Source of the DNA: an uncultured Atopobiaceae bacterium
GTDB taxonomy: Bacteria > Actinomycetota > Coriobacteriia > Coriobacteriales > Atopobiaceae
Direction of reading: 5' to 3'
Assembly: GCA_947303905.1 (NCBI GenBank)
Contig: CAMYZR010000111.1
Coordinates: forward strand, 1-5,854
Length of the DNA stretch: 5,854 nt
The notes beneath the pieces were generated by a model that was not told where the DNA came from, did no database searches, and worked only from the letters and a program-made list of their open reading frames with translations. This document shows, piece after piece, positions 1 to 5,854 of the stretch (the stretch's first letter is position 1; each line of letters opens with the position of its first letter). Made by a program: the position numbers and the translations under genes.

Positions 1-816
1 TGCCTTGGCGGCCTCGGCTCCGGCAGCCTGCGACTGCGCGGCTCCCGCTACCGAGGAGATGCCCGCCTCCCCAAGCACAGCCTTGAGCGTGCCAGCCGCA
101 GGAAGCATCGCGGCCTGGGCCTGCTCTGCATGGAAGAGCCACATGAGCAAGACGGCCGGTGCGATGCCGTAAAGCTTGACACCGCGACGCTCGAGGGCTT
201 TGACCTGCTGCTCGACCTTCTTGCGACCGTACATGAGGCGACTCTTGACCGTTGCCTCGGGCACGTCCAGCTCTTCGGCAATCTCGCGTACGGAGAGCTG
301 GTCGTAGTAGTACATCGTCACGCAGACGCGCTGGTCGTCGGGCAGGGCATCGAGAATCTCACCCAGGAGGCGCGCCGTCTCCTGCCTGTCGATGGCCACC
401 TCAGGCAGGTTGTCGGTGCGATCGTCCTCGAGCTCTATCTCGTCACCCGACTCATCCGCCACAAGAGATCCAAGCGAGACGGTCTTTTGCTGCCGCAGAT
501 AGTCGACAGCCCGGTTGTGGGCGATGCGATGCATCCAGGCGCCAAAGCGCGCAGGATCCTGCAGCGTGTCGAGGCTGCGGAACGCCTTCACATAGCTGTC
601 CTGCAGGATGTCGAGCGCCGCGTCCTCGTCGCGCACCATGAACTTTATGGTGTTGTAGACGCCCGAGTAGGTCTTCTCGTAGAGCTCGGTAAGCGCAGCC
701 TCGTCTCCCTGCGATGCCGCATGGATGGTCTTGGGCTCAAATCCCTGGGGCTTTCCGCAGACGGGACAGGTCGACGCACCTTCGGGAACGTTCGCCTTGC
801 AGCTATAGCATTTCAT
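1..816 (-). CDS. ECF-type sigma-70 family RNA polymerase sigma factor with N-terminal zinc ribbon and C-terminal hydrophobic extension (partial, 3' end outside window)
   Basis: The frame is open from the ATG at 816 to the window edge (272 codons, no stop), so the C-terminus is missing. Seen: residues 3-20 hold a CxxC-x10-CxxC zinc-ribbon motif (C3, C6, C17, C20). Residues about 35-110 match sigma region 2, including DEDAALDILQDSYVKAF and FGAWMHRIAHNRAVDYLR. A linker rich in Asp and Glu follows (121-135). Region 4 lies at about 150-205, with LPDDQRVCVTMYYY and the helix-turn-helix LSVREIAEELDVPEATVKSR. After region 4 come a basic stretch (206-214), a hydrophobic segment (about 215-230, GIAPAVLLMWLF) and an Ala/Gln/Gly-rich tail. 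Such proteins direct RNA polymerase core to a specific promoter set. The tail could be a membrane anchor or built-in regulatory domain, as C-terminal extensions in some ECF groups are; that is inference. The start is fixed by a 4-base overlap with the upstream small gene. The regulon cannot be read from this window. Confidence 0.9.
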   Translation of the reverse strand, partial: MKCYSCKANVPEGASTCPVCGKPQGFEPKTIHAASQGDEAALTELYEKTYSGVYNTIKFMVRDEDAALDILQDSYVKAFRSLDTLQDPARFGAWMHRIAHNRAVDYLRQQKTVSLGSLVADESGDEIELEDDRTDNLPEVAIDRQETARLLGEILDALPDDQRVCVTMYYYDQLSVREIAEELDVPEATVKSRLMYGRKKVEQQVKALERRGVKLYGIAPAVLLMWLFHAEQAQAAMLPAAGTLKAVLGEAGISSVAGAAQSQAAGAEAAKA

Positions 817-977
817 GATGGGTCGCCCGCCTTGTCCCTCTCAGGGGTCGCTCCCTCAAAGCGCCAACCCCTTAGCCTCTCGATTACATTGTGAAGCACC
901 ATGTCCGCAAGATTCGGATCAAGCTCCTGCCACTCGACCAGAAGCAAAAAGAGCTTTCGGATTTCCTCGTATGTCAC
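813..977 (-). CDS. Small hypothetical protein (54 aa), translationally coupled to the sigma factor gene
   Basis: I do not recognise a family. The frame encodes 54 residues starting MTYEEIRKLFLLL from a GTG at 975-977. That start is preferred because a strong Shine-Dalgarno (GGGAGG on the minus strand, 986-991) sits 8 bases upstream. The in-frame ATG (1022) and TTG (1031) further upstream have no such site, and using them would make repeat copy 1 coding. The stop TGA overlaps the sigma factor ATG as ATGA, which is typical of translational coupling. The first 40 residues look like two amphipathic helices (about 3-19 and 22-37) with no long membrane segment. Residues 40-54 are charged and probably disordered. 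By position it could be a regulator of the sigma factor, such as a small anti-sigma or co-factor, or merely a leader peptide whose translation sets sigma output. Its function is unknown. Confidence 0.7.
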   Translation of the reverse strand: MTYEEIRKLFLLLVEWQELDPNLADMVLHNVIERLRGWRFEGATPERDKAGDPS

Positions 978-985
978 TATCGACG

Positions 986-991
986 CCTCCC
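986..991 (-). promoter_or_regulatory. Shine-Dalgarno of the small gene
   Basis: The minus strand reads GGGAGG, 8 bases before the GTG at 977. It is the strongest ribosome-binding sequence in this part of the window and decides the start of the 54-residue protein in favour of GTG over upstream ATG or TTG codons. The sigma factor has only weak purine-rich sequence before its ATG, in keeping with coupling to this upstream gene. Confidence 0.7.
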
Positions 992-1003
992 TTCTGTCCC
1001 CAA

Positions 1004-1056
1004 GACGTTCGGGAGCCGCCATCGGTTGCAACGACTTTCGGGAAGGACATTCGGGA
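1004..1056 (+). repeat. Three direct copies of GACNTTCGGGA in the divergent control region (probable operator array)
   Basis: Perfect copies apart from the N lie at 1004-1014 (N=G), 1033-1043 (N=T) and 1046-1056 (N=A), all in the same orientation. Start-to-start distances are 29 and 13 bases. The 18-base gap between copies 1 and 2 contains the 8-base palindrome GTTGCAAC (1025-1032). The array lies between the divergent starts at 977 and 1159, outside any coding region under the chosen starts. Ten fixed positions three times in 53 bases is unlikely by chance and suggests a binding site for a DNA-binding regulator. If the proposed rightward promoter is right, the copies centre near -53, -66 and -95, where activators often bind. 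From the leftward genes they lie in the leader or promoter. The cognate protein is not identified. Confidence 0.6.
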
Positions 1057-1071
1057 CGGAGGCCTTTGTCC

Positions 1072-1098
1072 TTTCCAGCAGAACCCGTGCGCTAGAAT
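1072..1098 (+). promoter_or_regulatory. Possible sigma-A type promoter for the MoxR operon
   Basis: A -10-like TAGAAT (1093-1098, five of six to consensus) is preceded by TTTCCA (1072-1077, four of six to the -35 consensus). The spacer is only 15 bases, which is short, so the -35 assignment is weak. It would start RNA near 1104 and leave a leader of about 55 bases before the ATG at 1159. It lies just downstream of the three-copy repeat. I found no equally good -10/-35 pair for the leftward genes in 978-1158. Confidence 0.35.
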
Positions 1099-1146
1099 GG
1101 CAACGTAACCAACACATTTGCGTTGTCCGGGCCGACGGCGCACTGC

Positions 1147-1153
1147 GAGAGGA
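1147..1153 (+). promoter_or_regulatory. Shine-Dalgarno deciding the moxR start
   Basis: GAGAGGA ends 5 bases before the ATG at 1159. It supports that ATG over the in-frame TTG at 1123, which would add 12 residues with no similarity to MoxR N-termini and has no clear ribosome-binding site. Confidence 0.65.
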
Positions 1154-1158
1154 CCCCC

Positions 1159-2118
1159 ATGCCTGACGTCACCACCTACGCTTGGGCTCACAAGACCATG
1201 ACCTCTATCGTCGACAACATCGAGACGGTTCTGTTTGGGAAGACGACCGAGGTCAAGCTCGTTGTCGCAGCGCTCGCGGCAGGCGGCCACGTTCTTCTCG
1301 AAGACGTGCCCGGCACGGGCAAGACGAGCCTCGCCTCGGCGCTTGCCAGCTCGGTGCGTTGCTACTACCGGCGCATCCAGTTCACCCCCGACGTGATGCC
1401 CTCCGACATCAGCGGCTTCTACATCTACAACCAAAAGACCAACGACTTCGAGTTCAGACCCGGTGCCGTGATGGCCAACATCGTTCTGGCGGACGAGATC
1501 AACCGCGCCAGCCCGAAGACGCAGTCGGCCATGCTCGAGGCAATGGGGGAGGCCCAGGTCACGGTCGACGGAGAGACGCATGTCCTCGCCAAGCCCTTCT
1601 TCGTGATCGCCTCCCAGAACCCCATCGAGCACTACGGCACCTACCCCCTGCCCGAGGCGCAGATCGACCGCTTCATGTGCCGCCTCTCGCTCGGCTACCC
1701 CAACCGCGCGAGCGAGCTCGCGATCCTTCGCCGCGACGCAGACGCGAAGGCGAGGCTCGGCTCCGTTGCCACCGCCATGGACGTGCTCAGGCTCCAGGAG
1801 ATCGTGGGCACCGTCACGGTGAGTGACGACGTGTGCGACTACATCCTCAACATCGTCGAGGCCACGCGCAGGTCGAACGACCTCATGCTCGGCTCCTCGC
1901 CCCGTGGCGGCCTAGCGACGCTCGCGCTTGCCCGCGCCTGGGCGCTCTTCCAGGGACGCAGTTACGTGGTTGTCGATGACATCAAGTTCCTCGCCCCCTA
2001 CACGCTGCGCCATCGCCTCATCCTCTCTGCCGAGGCGCATGCAAAGGGAAAGACCGTGGGAACGGTCTTCGACAGGATTCTCGACAACGTACGCGTCCCC
2101 CTTGGCCCCCAGCGCTAG
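1159..2118 (+). CDS. MoxR-family AAA+ ATPase
   Basis: A complete 319-residue protein, the usual length for MoxR ATPases. Seen: Walker A at about 48-57 (EDVPGTGKTS, with K55 and T56); Walker B at 108-113 (IVLADE), followed by the MoxR signature NRASPKTQSAMLEAM; sensor 1 in ASQNP (N154); a candidate arginine finger in QIDRF (R171); and sensor 2 in GSSPRG (R249), within the C-terminal helical lid. No signal peptide or membrane segment, so it is cytoplasmic. Known of the family: MoxR proteins act as ATP-driven chaperones that mature or activate partner complexes, often with DUF58 and von Willebrand A proteins encoded next door. Here the DUF58 gene starts 15 bases after the stop and in the same frame, so the two are certainly cotranscribed. 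Nothing essential appears missing. The exact client is unknown; the downstream membrane proteins are the likely partners. Confidence 0.95.
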   Translation: MPDVTTYAWAHKTMTSIVDNIETVLFGKTTEVKLVVAALAAGGHVLLEDVPGTGKTSLASALASSVRCYYRRIQFTPDVMPSDISGFYIYNQKTNDFEFRPGAVMANIVLADEINRASPKTQSAMLEAMGEAQVTVDGETHVLAKPFFVIASQNPIEHYGTYPLPEAQIDRFMCRLSLGYPNRASELAILRRDADAKARLGSVATAMDVLRLQEIVGTVTVSDDVCDYILNIVEATRRSNDLMLGSSPRGGLATLALARAWALFQGRSYVVVDDIKFLAPYTLRHRLILSAEAHAKGKTVGTVFDRILDNVRVPLGPQR

Positions 2119-2133
2119 AGCTGCAGATACGTC

Positions 2134-3606
2134 ATGGCGATAACCCTCAGACGCTCGTCTCGAAAAGAGCACCGCGCGCGGCAGCCGCGCAACTGGCGCG
2201 ACACCGCCTCACGCGCCGTCAGAATCATTGCGATCGCCATCGTGGTGCTCGTCATCATTACCCTTGGAACCGACAGTGGCGGAAACCTTGCCTCACAGCT
2301 CTCCGCGCTGCTCTGCATCGCCGCGTTCATCATGTCGCTCACGTACCTGCTGGTCATATCCCATGAGGTGCACATCACCTTCTTCGACCTCGACGAGCTC
2401 ATCAAGGAGCGCACGGAAAGTCAGTCCGACGAGGATGCAGCCCAATCCGACGGGAGGGGCAAGGGTCTACTCAGGGGTGCAAGGTACCTTCTCGCCCGCA
2501 ACGGCGACAAAGACAAGGACGTCCGTCTCGATGAGGTGATCACGCTTCAGGTCACCCGCCTTGACACGAGCGTCTCCTTCGCCAAGGTCGTGAACGACTC
2601 GTGGCTGCCCGTCCTGCATGGGGAGCTTGGCTTTGTCATGTCCTCCCTCGACGAGGGCGACTCCGCCCATACGGCTCTGGCCTCAAGCGTCATCAAGTCT
2701 CACGCCTTCTCCCTTCCCGCACGCAGCAGCCTGCCCGACGTGTCTGCAAACACCTTCAATCATGTGGGCATCTTCAGGCTGCACTCCGACGGCGTGCGCC
2801 TCTACGACTTCTTCGGCATCCTCTCTAGGACAAGCGGTCCAGCTGGTGACTGGCGCGTGCGCGTCGTGCCCAACATCTATCGCCTCACACGCGGTATAGC
2901 AAGCTCCCGCAAGACGTCGCAGGTTAACGAGGGCATCCCCGATACGCCCATGGATGCGCTCGACTACGATCGCGTAAGGGACTACCGGCCAGGCGACTCG
3001 CTCAGGAAGATTCACTGGAAGCTGGTGGCGCACCGCCAGGGCGAGCTCTATACCAAGCTGTTCGAGGATTCGAGGTTCTCTGCGGTCACGCTCTTGGTCG
3101 ATCCGTATGGCTGCAACACGAACACCGTCTCGCCGGACCGCGCCTTCCACCTGCATGACACCATGCTCGAAGGGGGCTTCTCGCTGATCGAGCATGCACG
3201 CGAGAGCGGTCTTACGGGGCGGTTGCGCTTTGTCAATCGCAGCGGGAGGCTGATGGAGTCAGGCTGGGAAGGGCACGCGTCGCTCGGCTGGTTCGTCGAG
3301 GTGGCCAAACGCCCCGATCCGTCACAGACGGCGCTCGACCAAAGTGTCGTGGCCATACGATCGCTGTCGAACATGTCTGCGGGATACACGATCTTCGCGA
3401 CGAGCAGACTCTCCGAAAGGAGCGTACGGGAGCTCATCGCGGCTCACCACAGCAGCGTACCCCTGCTCGTTGTGCATGCCGTTCCCAGCCAAAACAGCTC
3501 GGAGTCCTCGCAGCAAAGGTCTTTTGACGAGCGACTGCGCAGGGCGTCGATTGCGGTCATCTCGCTGACGGATGGCAGGCAGATCGTCCGGGAGGTGGCA
3601 TCGTGA
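2134..3606 (+). CDS. DUF58 domain-containing membrane-anchored protein
   Basis: A complete 490-residue protein. Seen: a basic N-terminus (1-30), two membrane helices (about 29-45 and 54-76), a charged linker (about 85-130), a beta-rich region containing VVPNIYRL (about 244-251), and then the DUF58 core signature at about 278-311: YDRVRDYRPGDSLRKIHWK, then KLFED. The segment LLVDPYG (about 320-326) begins a von Willebrand A-like C-terminal half whose metal site does not show the classic DxSxS. Known of the family: DUF58 proteins pair with MoxR ATPases and often with transglutaminase-like membrane proteins. The start is the first possible in this frame, because the moxR stop at 2116-2118 is in frame. 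I see no good Shine-Dalgarno in the 15-base gap, so translation may depend on ribosomes ending moxR. The stop overlaps the next gene. The bulk probably faces the cytoplasm, with the two helices as anchor; this is inferred from the basic N-terminus. Confidence 0.93.
   Translation: MAITLRRSSRKEHRARQPRNWRDTASRAVRIIAIAIVVLVIITLGTDSGGNLASQLSALLCIAAFIMSLTYLLVISHEVHITFFDLDELIKERTESQSDEDAAQSDGRGKGLLRGARYLLARNGDKDKDVRLDEVITLQVTRLDTSVSFAKVVNDSWLPVLHGELGFVMSSLDEGDSAHTALASSVIKSHAFSLPARSSLPDVSANTFNHVGIFRLHSDGVRLYDFFGILSRTSGPAGDWRVRVVPNIYRLTRGIASSRKTSQVNEGIPDTPMDALDYDRVRDYRPGDSLRKIHWKLVAHRQGELYTKLFEDSRFSAVTLLVDPYGCNTNTVSPDRAFHLHDTMLEGGFSLIEHARESGLTGRLRFVNRSGRLMESGWEGHASLGWFVEVAKRPDPSQTALDQSVVAIRSLSNMSAGYTIFATSRLSERSVRELIAAHHSSVPLLVVHAVPSQNSSESSQQRSFDERLRRASIAVISLTDGRQIVREVAS
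3590..3596 (+). promoter_or_regulatory. Shine-Dalgarno for the DUF4129-like gene
   Basis: GGGAGGT lies inside the end of the DUF58 gene, 9 bases before the ATG at 3606 and 6 before the GTG at 3603. Either start is within normal spacing, so it does not separate them. I prefer ATG because of the codon. Confidence 0.6.
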
Positions 3607-4946
3607 TGAAGGCCGCCCATACCAAAAGAACCCCCATGGCCCAAGGGCCGTTCTGGCGCCCGGATGCCCGCGAGCGCCTGAGGGCGTTTCTGCCCGAGTT
3701 CATGCTCTCCGTCGTGGCAACGACCTGCACGCTCGTCGTCATGGAGTTCCTGGGCGACGTGAATCTGTTCGAAGCCGTCATCCTCTATGCAATCTGCCAG
3801 ATAGTCGTGCAAGGTGCGCTCTATGTCCTCACCTACCTCTCCGAAAAGCCGGAGATTGCGAACATGGTGATGCTCTTTGCCATATCGGGCACACCCATGC
3901 TCTCAGCCGTGGCGCTGCCCTTTGGCATAGAAGGGGTCTCCGCAGAGCACGTGGGGTTCGGACTCGCCACGTCTGCGATGATGGGCATGATGGTGTTCTA
4001 TCTCACGAGGACACGCGTGACGTTCTACCTCCTGCTGCTCGAGGTGCTCGTCATCTCTGACGCCATCCGGGCAGATTCATCCATGTTGATCCCCCACCTC
4101 GTTGGCCTCAGCGCATACATAGCCCTCTACATCGTGCGACGCTCCCCCGCGCGCATGTCCATCGGTTTCGATGCACGGAGCCAGGTTGTGACGCACAAGG
4201 ACAACGCGAACGGGAAGCTGCCCCTCTCCTGGCAGACGGTGCTGCTTGCCACGGCTGTCGGCATGCTGTCCCTGACTCTTTCGCTTGGCACCGGCTGGTG
4301 TGTGAACTGGTGGCGTGGCAGAGCCAATGCGACGGGCACAATCGGCCAGACCGTTGAGACCGAGCCACGAGACGACACGCAGGCAAGCGAGATCGAGCAC
4401 GAGAAAAGCCCATCGGAAGACACGGTGGTGGAGAGTCCGAGCGAAGTCCGCGAGGAGTATGTCGGATCGACCACCCAGGCGGGTAGCACGGGCACGCATT
4501 CCCAGAGTCCCCTCGGGCCCCTCCTCGCTCTCGTTGTGATCTTGGCCCTGCCTGGCCTTCCCTTTGCGATGCGCCTGCTCATGAGGAGATGGACGAGGCT
4601 CTCCATACTGAGCGAGACTCGCTCGGCCGACCGTGCCGCAAGGGTCTACCTTGCGATTCTCTCCAGGCTCAAGGCGCTGGGAATCGAGCGCGACAAGGGA
4701 GAGACGCCCAGGGAGTTTCTCATCCTGTACGAGGACGAGCTGGCGGCAGCCACGGCCTCAGCCGAGATCGGCGCTGACGAATGGGCCATGGTCACCGACG
4801 TGTATGAGAAGGCGCGCTACGCCGAGCTCGACGTGACCGAGGCGGAGCTTGACGCATGCTGGCGGGTCTATGATGCCCTGCCCGGATGCGCATGCCGATC
4901 GTACGGATGGCTTCGTTATCTCGCCGGCCCCTTCTGGCTCATGTGA
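3606..4946 (+). CDS. Polytopic membrane protein with C-terminal DUF4129-like domain; TgpA-like but lacking a transglutaminase domain
   Basis: A 446-residue protein from the ATG at 3606, which shares its A with the TGA of the DUF58 gene. A GTG start at 3603 would add one residue. Seen: six hydrophobic segments at about 31-49, 54-78, 85-108, 115-133, 138-154 and 160-177; a basic loop (178-208); a seventh at 209-229; a hydrophilic acidic Ser/Thr/Glu-rich stretch (230-302); and an eighth at 303-326, followed by a basic RRWTR. Residues about 344-425 match the DUF4129 pattern, with RAARVYLAILSRLKALGI, the GETPREF motif and VYEKARYAE. Basic residues place the N-terminus, loops and DUF4129-like part inside and 230-302 outside. 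In TgpA-type proteins a transglutaminase domain occupies that outside position. Here the stretch is too short and shows no Cys/His/Asp core. The tail (426-446) is odd: two cysteines (C428, C430) and many aromatics. Probable partner of the MoxR and DUF58 proteins at the membrane; activity unknown. Confidence 0.85.
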   Translation: MKAAHTKRTPMAQGPFWRPDARERLRAFLPEFMLSVVATTCTLVVMEFLGDVNLFEAVILYAICQIVVQGALYVLTYLSEKPEIANMVMLFAISGTPMLSAVALPFGIEGVSAEHVGFGLATSAMMGMMVFYLTRTRVTFYLLLLEVLVISDAIRADSSMLIPHLVGLSAYIALYIVRRSPARMSIGFDARSQVVTHKDNANGKLPLSWQTVLLATAVGMLSLTLSLGTGWCVNWWRGRANATGTIGQTVETEPRDDTQASEIEHEKSPSEDTVVESPSEVREEYVGSTTQAGSTGTHSQSPLGPLLALVVILALPGLPFAMRLLMRRWTRLSILSETRSADRAARVYLAILSRLKALGIERDKGETPREFLILYEDELAAATASAEIGADEWAMVTDVYEKARYAELDVTEAELDACWRVYDALPGCACRSYGWLRYLAGPFWLM

Positions 4947-4973
4947 CGAGTTGGCCCGACTGCCCCCTTCTGA
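4947..4973 (+). other. 27-bp convergent gap without a clear terminator
   Basis: Only 27 bases separate the stop of the rightward operon from the stop of the leftward malic enzyme gene. A weak 5-bp hairpin (AGTTG, loop GCC, CGACT, with one G-T pair) can be drawn within it, but there is no T-run on either strand. I do not call an intrinsic terminator. Transcripts may end by Rho or inside the opposing gene. Confidence 0.4.
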
Positions 4974-5854
4974 CTAGATGCGGGCAACGCCGCTCTCTTG
5001 CGCGGCATCCATCACGGCAAAGGCCACCACATCGCTCACGCGCGGGTCGAAGGCCTTCGGCAGGATGTAGTCAGCGCTCAGCTCGCGATCGCTCACCAGC
5101 TCCGCGATGGCCTCGGCGGCGGCGATCTTCATGCTGTCATTGATGTCGGTAGCGCGCACGTCGAGAGCCCCGCGGAAGATTCCCGGGAAGACTAGCACGT
5201 TGTTCACCTGGTTGGGATAGTCCGAACGGCCAGTGGAGACCACGGCGGCACCGGCATCCAGCGCGTCGTCGGGGAAGATCTCGGGCGTGGGGTTCGCACA
5301 GGCAAAGATGATGGGGTCGGGAGCCATGGAGCGGACCATGTCGGGCGTCAGCACGCTCGGGGCAGACACACCGATGAACACGTCGGCACCGCGGACGGCA
5401 TCGGCAAGCGTGCCACGCAGGTGCTCGCGGTTGGTGAGGCGGGCCATCTCCTGCTTGATAGGGTTCAGTCCCTCGTCACCCTCGCACAGAATCCCGCGCC
5501 GGTCGCACATGATCACGTTGCGCAGGCCCTTGGCCATAAGCAGGCGGGTGATCGCGACGCCCGCCGAACCAGCTCCGCAGGTGACCACACGCACGTCCTC
5601 GAGCCGCTTGCCCACCACCCTGAGCGCATTGGTCAGGCCGGCAAGCACCACCGTGGCAGTGCCATGCTGGTCGTCGTGGAAGATGGGGATGTCGCAGACC
5701 TCCTTGAGGCGTCGCTCCACCTCAAAGCAGCGAGGTGCGGAGATGTCCTCGAGGTTGACCCCGCCAAAGCTTCCCGCGAGCAGCTCGACTGTGCGAACGA
5801 TCTCGTCCACGTCCTTGCTGCGGACGCACAGCGGGATGGCGTCGATCCCGCCAT
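4974..5854 (-). CDS. Malic enzyme (malate dehydrogenase, oxaloacetate-decarboxylating), short form; partial, 5' end outside window
   Basis: The frame is open to the right edge and ends at TAG (4974-4976). It gives 292 residues, roughly three quarters of the 390-410 typical of the short bacterial form (YtsJ-like), without the phosphotransacetylase-like C-terminal domain of E. coli MaeB. Seen (numbered from the first full codon): GGIDAIPLCV at 1-10; FGGVNLEDISAPRCFEVE at about 29-46, with metal-binding Glu and Asp; IPIFHDDQHGTA at about 55-66, with the third metal ligand; the dinucleotide-binding GAGSAG; CANPTPE; and NQVNNVLVFPGIFRGALD. The enzyme converts malate to pyruvate and CO2 in the cytoplasm, reducing NAD or NADP. 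Cofactor preference cannot be settled from the sequence here. The N-terminal part with the catalytic Tyr and Lys is outside the window. A GTG at 5808-5810 could look like a start, but conserved malic enzyme sequence continues upstream of it, so it is internal. Probably not functionally linked to the MoxR operon. Confidence 0.95.
   Translation of the reverse strand, partial: GGIDAIPLCVRSKDVDEIVRTVELLAGSFGGVNLEDISAPRCFEVERRLKEVCDIPIFHDDQHGTATVVLAGLTNALRVVGKRLEDVRVVTCGAGSAGVAITRLLMAKGLRNVIMCDRRGILCEGDEGLNPIKQEMARLTNREHLRGTLADAVRGADVFIGVSAPSVLTPDMVRSMAPDPIIFACANPTPEIFPDDALDAGAAVVSTGRSDYPNQVNNVLVFPGIFRGALDVRATDINDSMKIAAAEAIAELVSDRELSADYILPKAFDPRVSDVVAFAVMDAAQESGVARI

Noticed and set aside
130..894. 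Long plus-strand frame of 254 codons opposite the sigma factor
   Set aside because: It is the antisense shadow of the sigma gene. Its translation matches no family I know, whereas the minus strand gives clear sigma regions 2 and 4 and a zinc ribbon.
978..1031. Upstream ATG (1022) or TTG (1031) start for the small minus-strand protein
   Set aside because: Neither has a Shine-Dalgarno, while the GTG at 977 has GGGAGG at 8 bases. The longer version would also cover one copy of the intergenic repeat.
1123..1158. Upstream TTG start for moxR
   Set aside because: The ATG at 1159 has a Shine-Dalgarno 5 bases away, and the extra 12 residues do not resemble MoxR N-termini.
919..1632. Minus-strand frame of 237 codons spanning the intergenic region and the start of moxR
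   Set aside because: It is opposite well-conserved MoxR motifs and overlaps the small gene and its Shine-Dalgarno. It looks like a high-GC shadow frame.
2683..3195. Minus-strand frame of 170 codons inside the DUF58 gene
   Set aside because: It lies opposite the conserved DUF58 core and has no family-like sequence or ribosome-binding site that I could find.
4977..5020. GC-rich inverted segments (GCCGC...GCGGC) near the end of the malic enzyme gene as a terminator
   Set aside because: The stem is only about 5 bp, lies in coding sequence and has no T-run.
1..5854. CRISPR array, tRNA or rRNA gene, insertion sequence, or phage attachment site
   Set aside because: No spaced repeat array, tRNA-like cloverleaf, transposase or terminal inverted repeats were seen. 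Almost all of the window is accounted for by protein-coding genes.

Overview
The window is GC-rich, gene-dense bacterial DNA with short intergenic gaps. Codon use, the gene types and the MoxR/DUF58/DUF4129 cluster suggest a high-GC actinobacterium. My best guess is the Coriobacteriia (Olsenella/Atopobium/Collinsella-like), but this rests on general resemblance and not on a marker gene.

Layout. (1) Positions 1-977, minus strand: a two-gene unit. A 54-residue small protein overlaps by 4 bases (ATGA) the start of an ECF-type sigma factor. The sigma factor has an N-terminal four-cysteine zinc ribbon and a C-terminal extension with a hydrophobic segment, and it runs off the left edge. (2) Positions 978-1158: a 181-bp divergent intergenic region with three perfect copies of GACNTTCGGGA and a possible promoter facing right. 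(3) Positions 1159-4946, plus strand: a tight three-gene operon of a MoxR-family AAA+ ATPase, a membrane-anchored DUF58 protein, and a polytopic membrane protein with a C-terminal DUF4129-like domain. (4) Positions 4974-5854, minus strand: the C-terminal three quarters of a short-form malic enzyme, convergent with the operon and cut by the right edge.

How the genes may work together. MoxR ATPase plus DUF58 protein plus a TgpA-like transglutaminase membrane protein is a widespread cluster linked to envelope or exported-protein maturation. Here the third protein keeps the membrane bundle, the last membrane helix and the cytoplasmic DUF4129-like domain. The extracellular transglutaminase domain is replaced by a short, acidic, Ser/Thr-rich linker of about 73 residues. 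The divergent sigma factor and the shared repeat-bearing control region make co-regulation plausible, though this is inference. The malic enzyme is ordinary central metabolism and probably unrelated.

The most notable observations are the three-copy direct repeat, the transglutaminase-less TgpA-like protein, and the small protein coupled to a sigma factor with both a zinc ribbon and a hydrophobic C-terminal extension.
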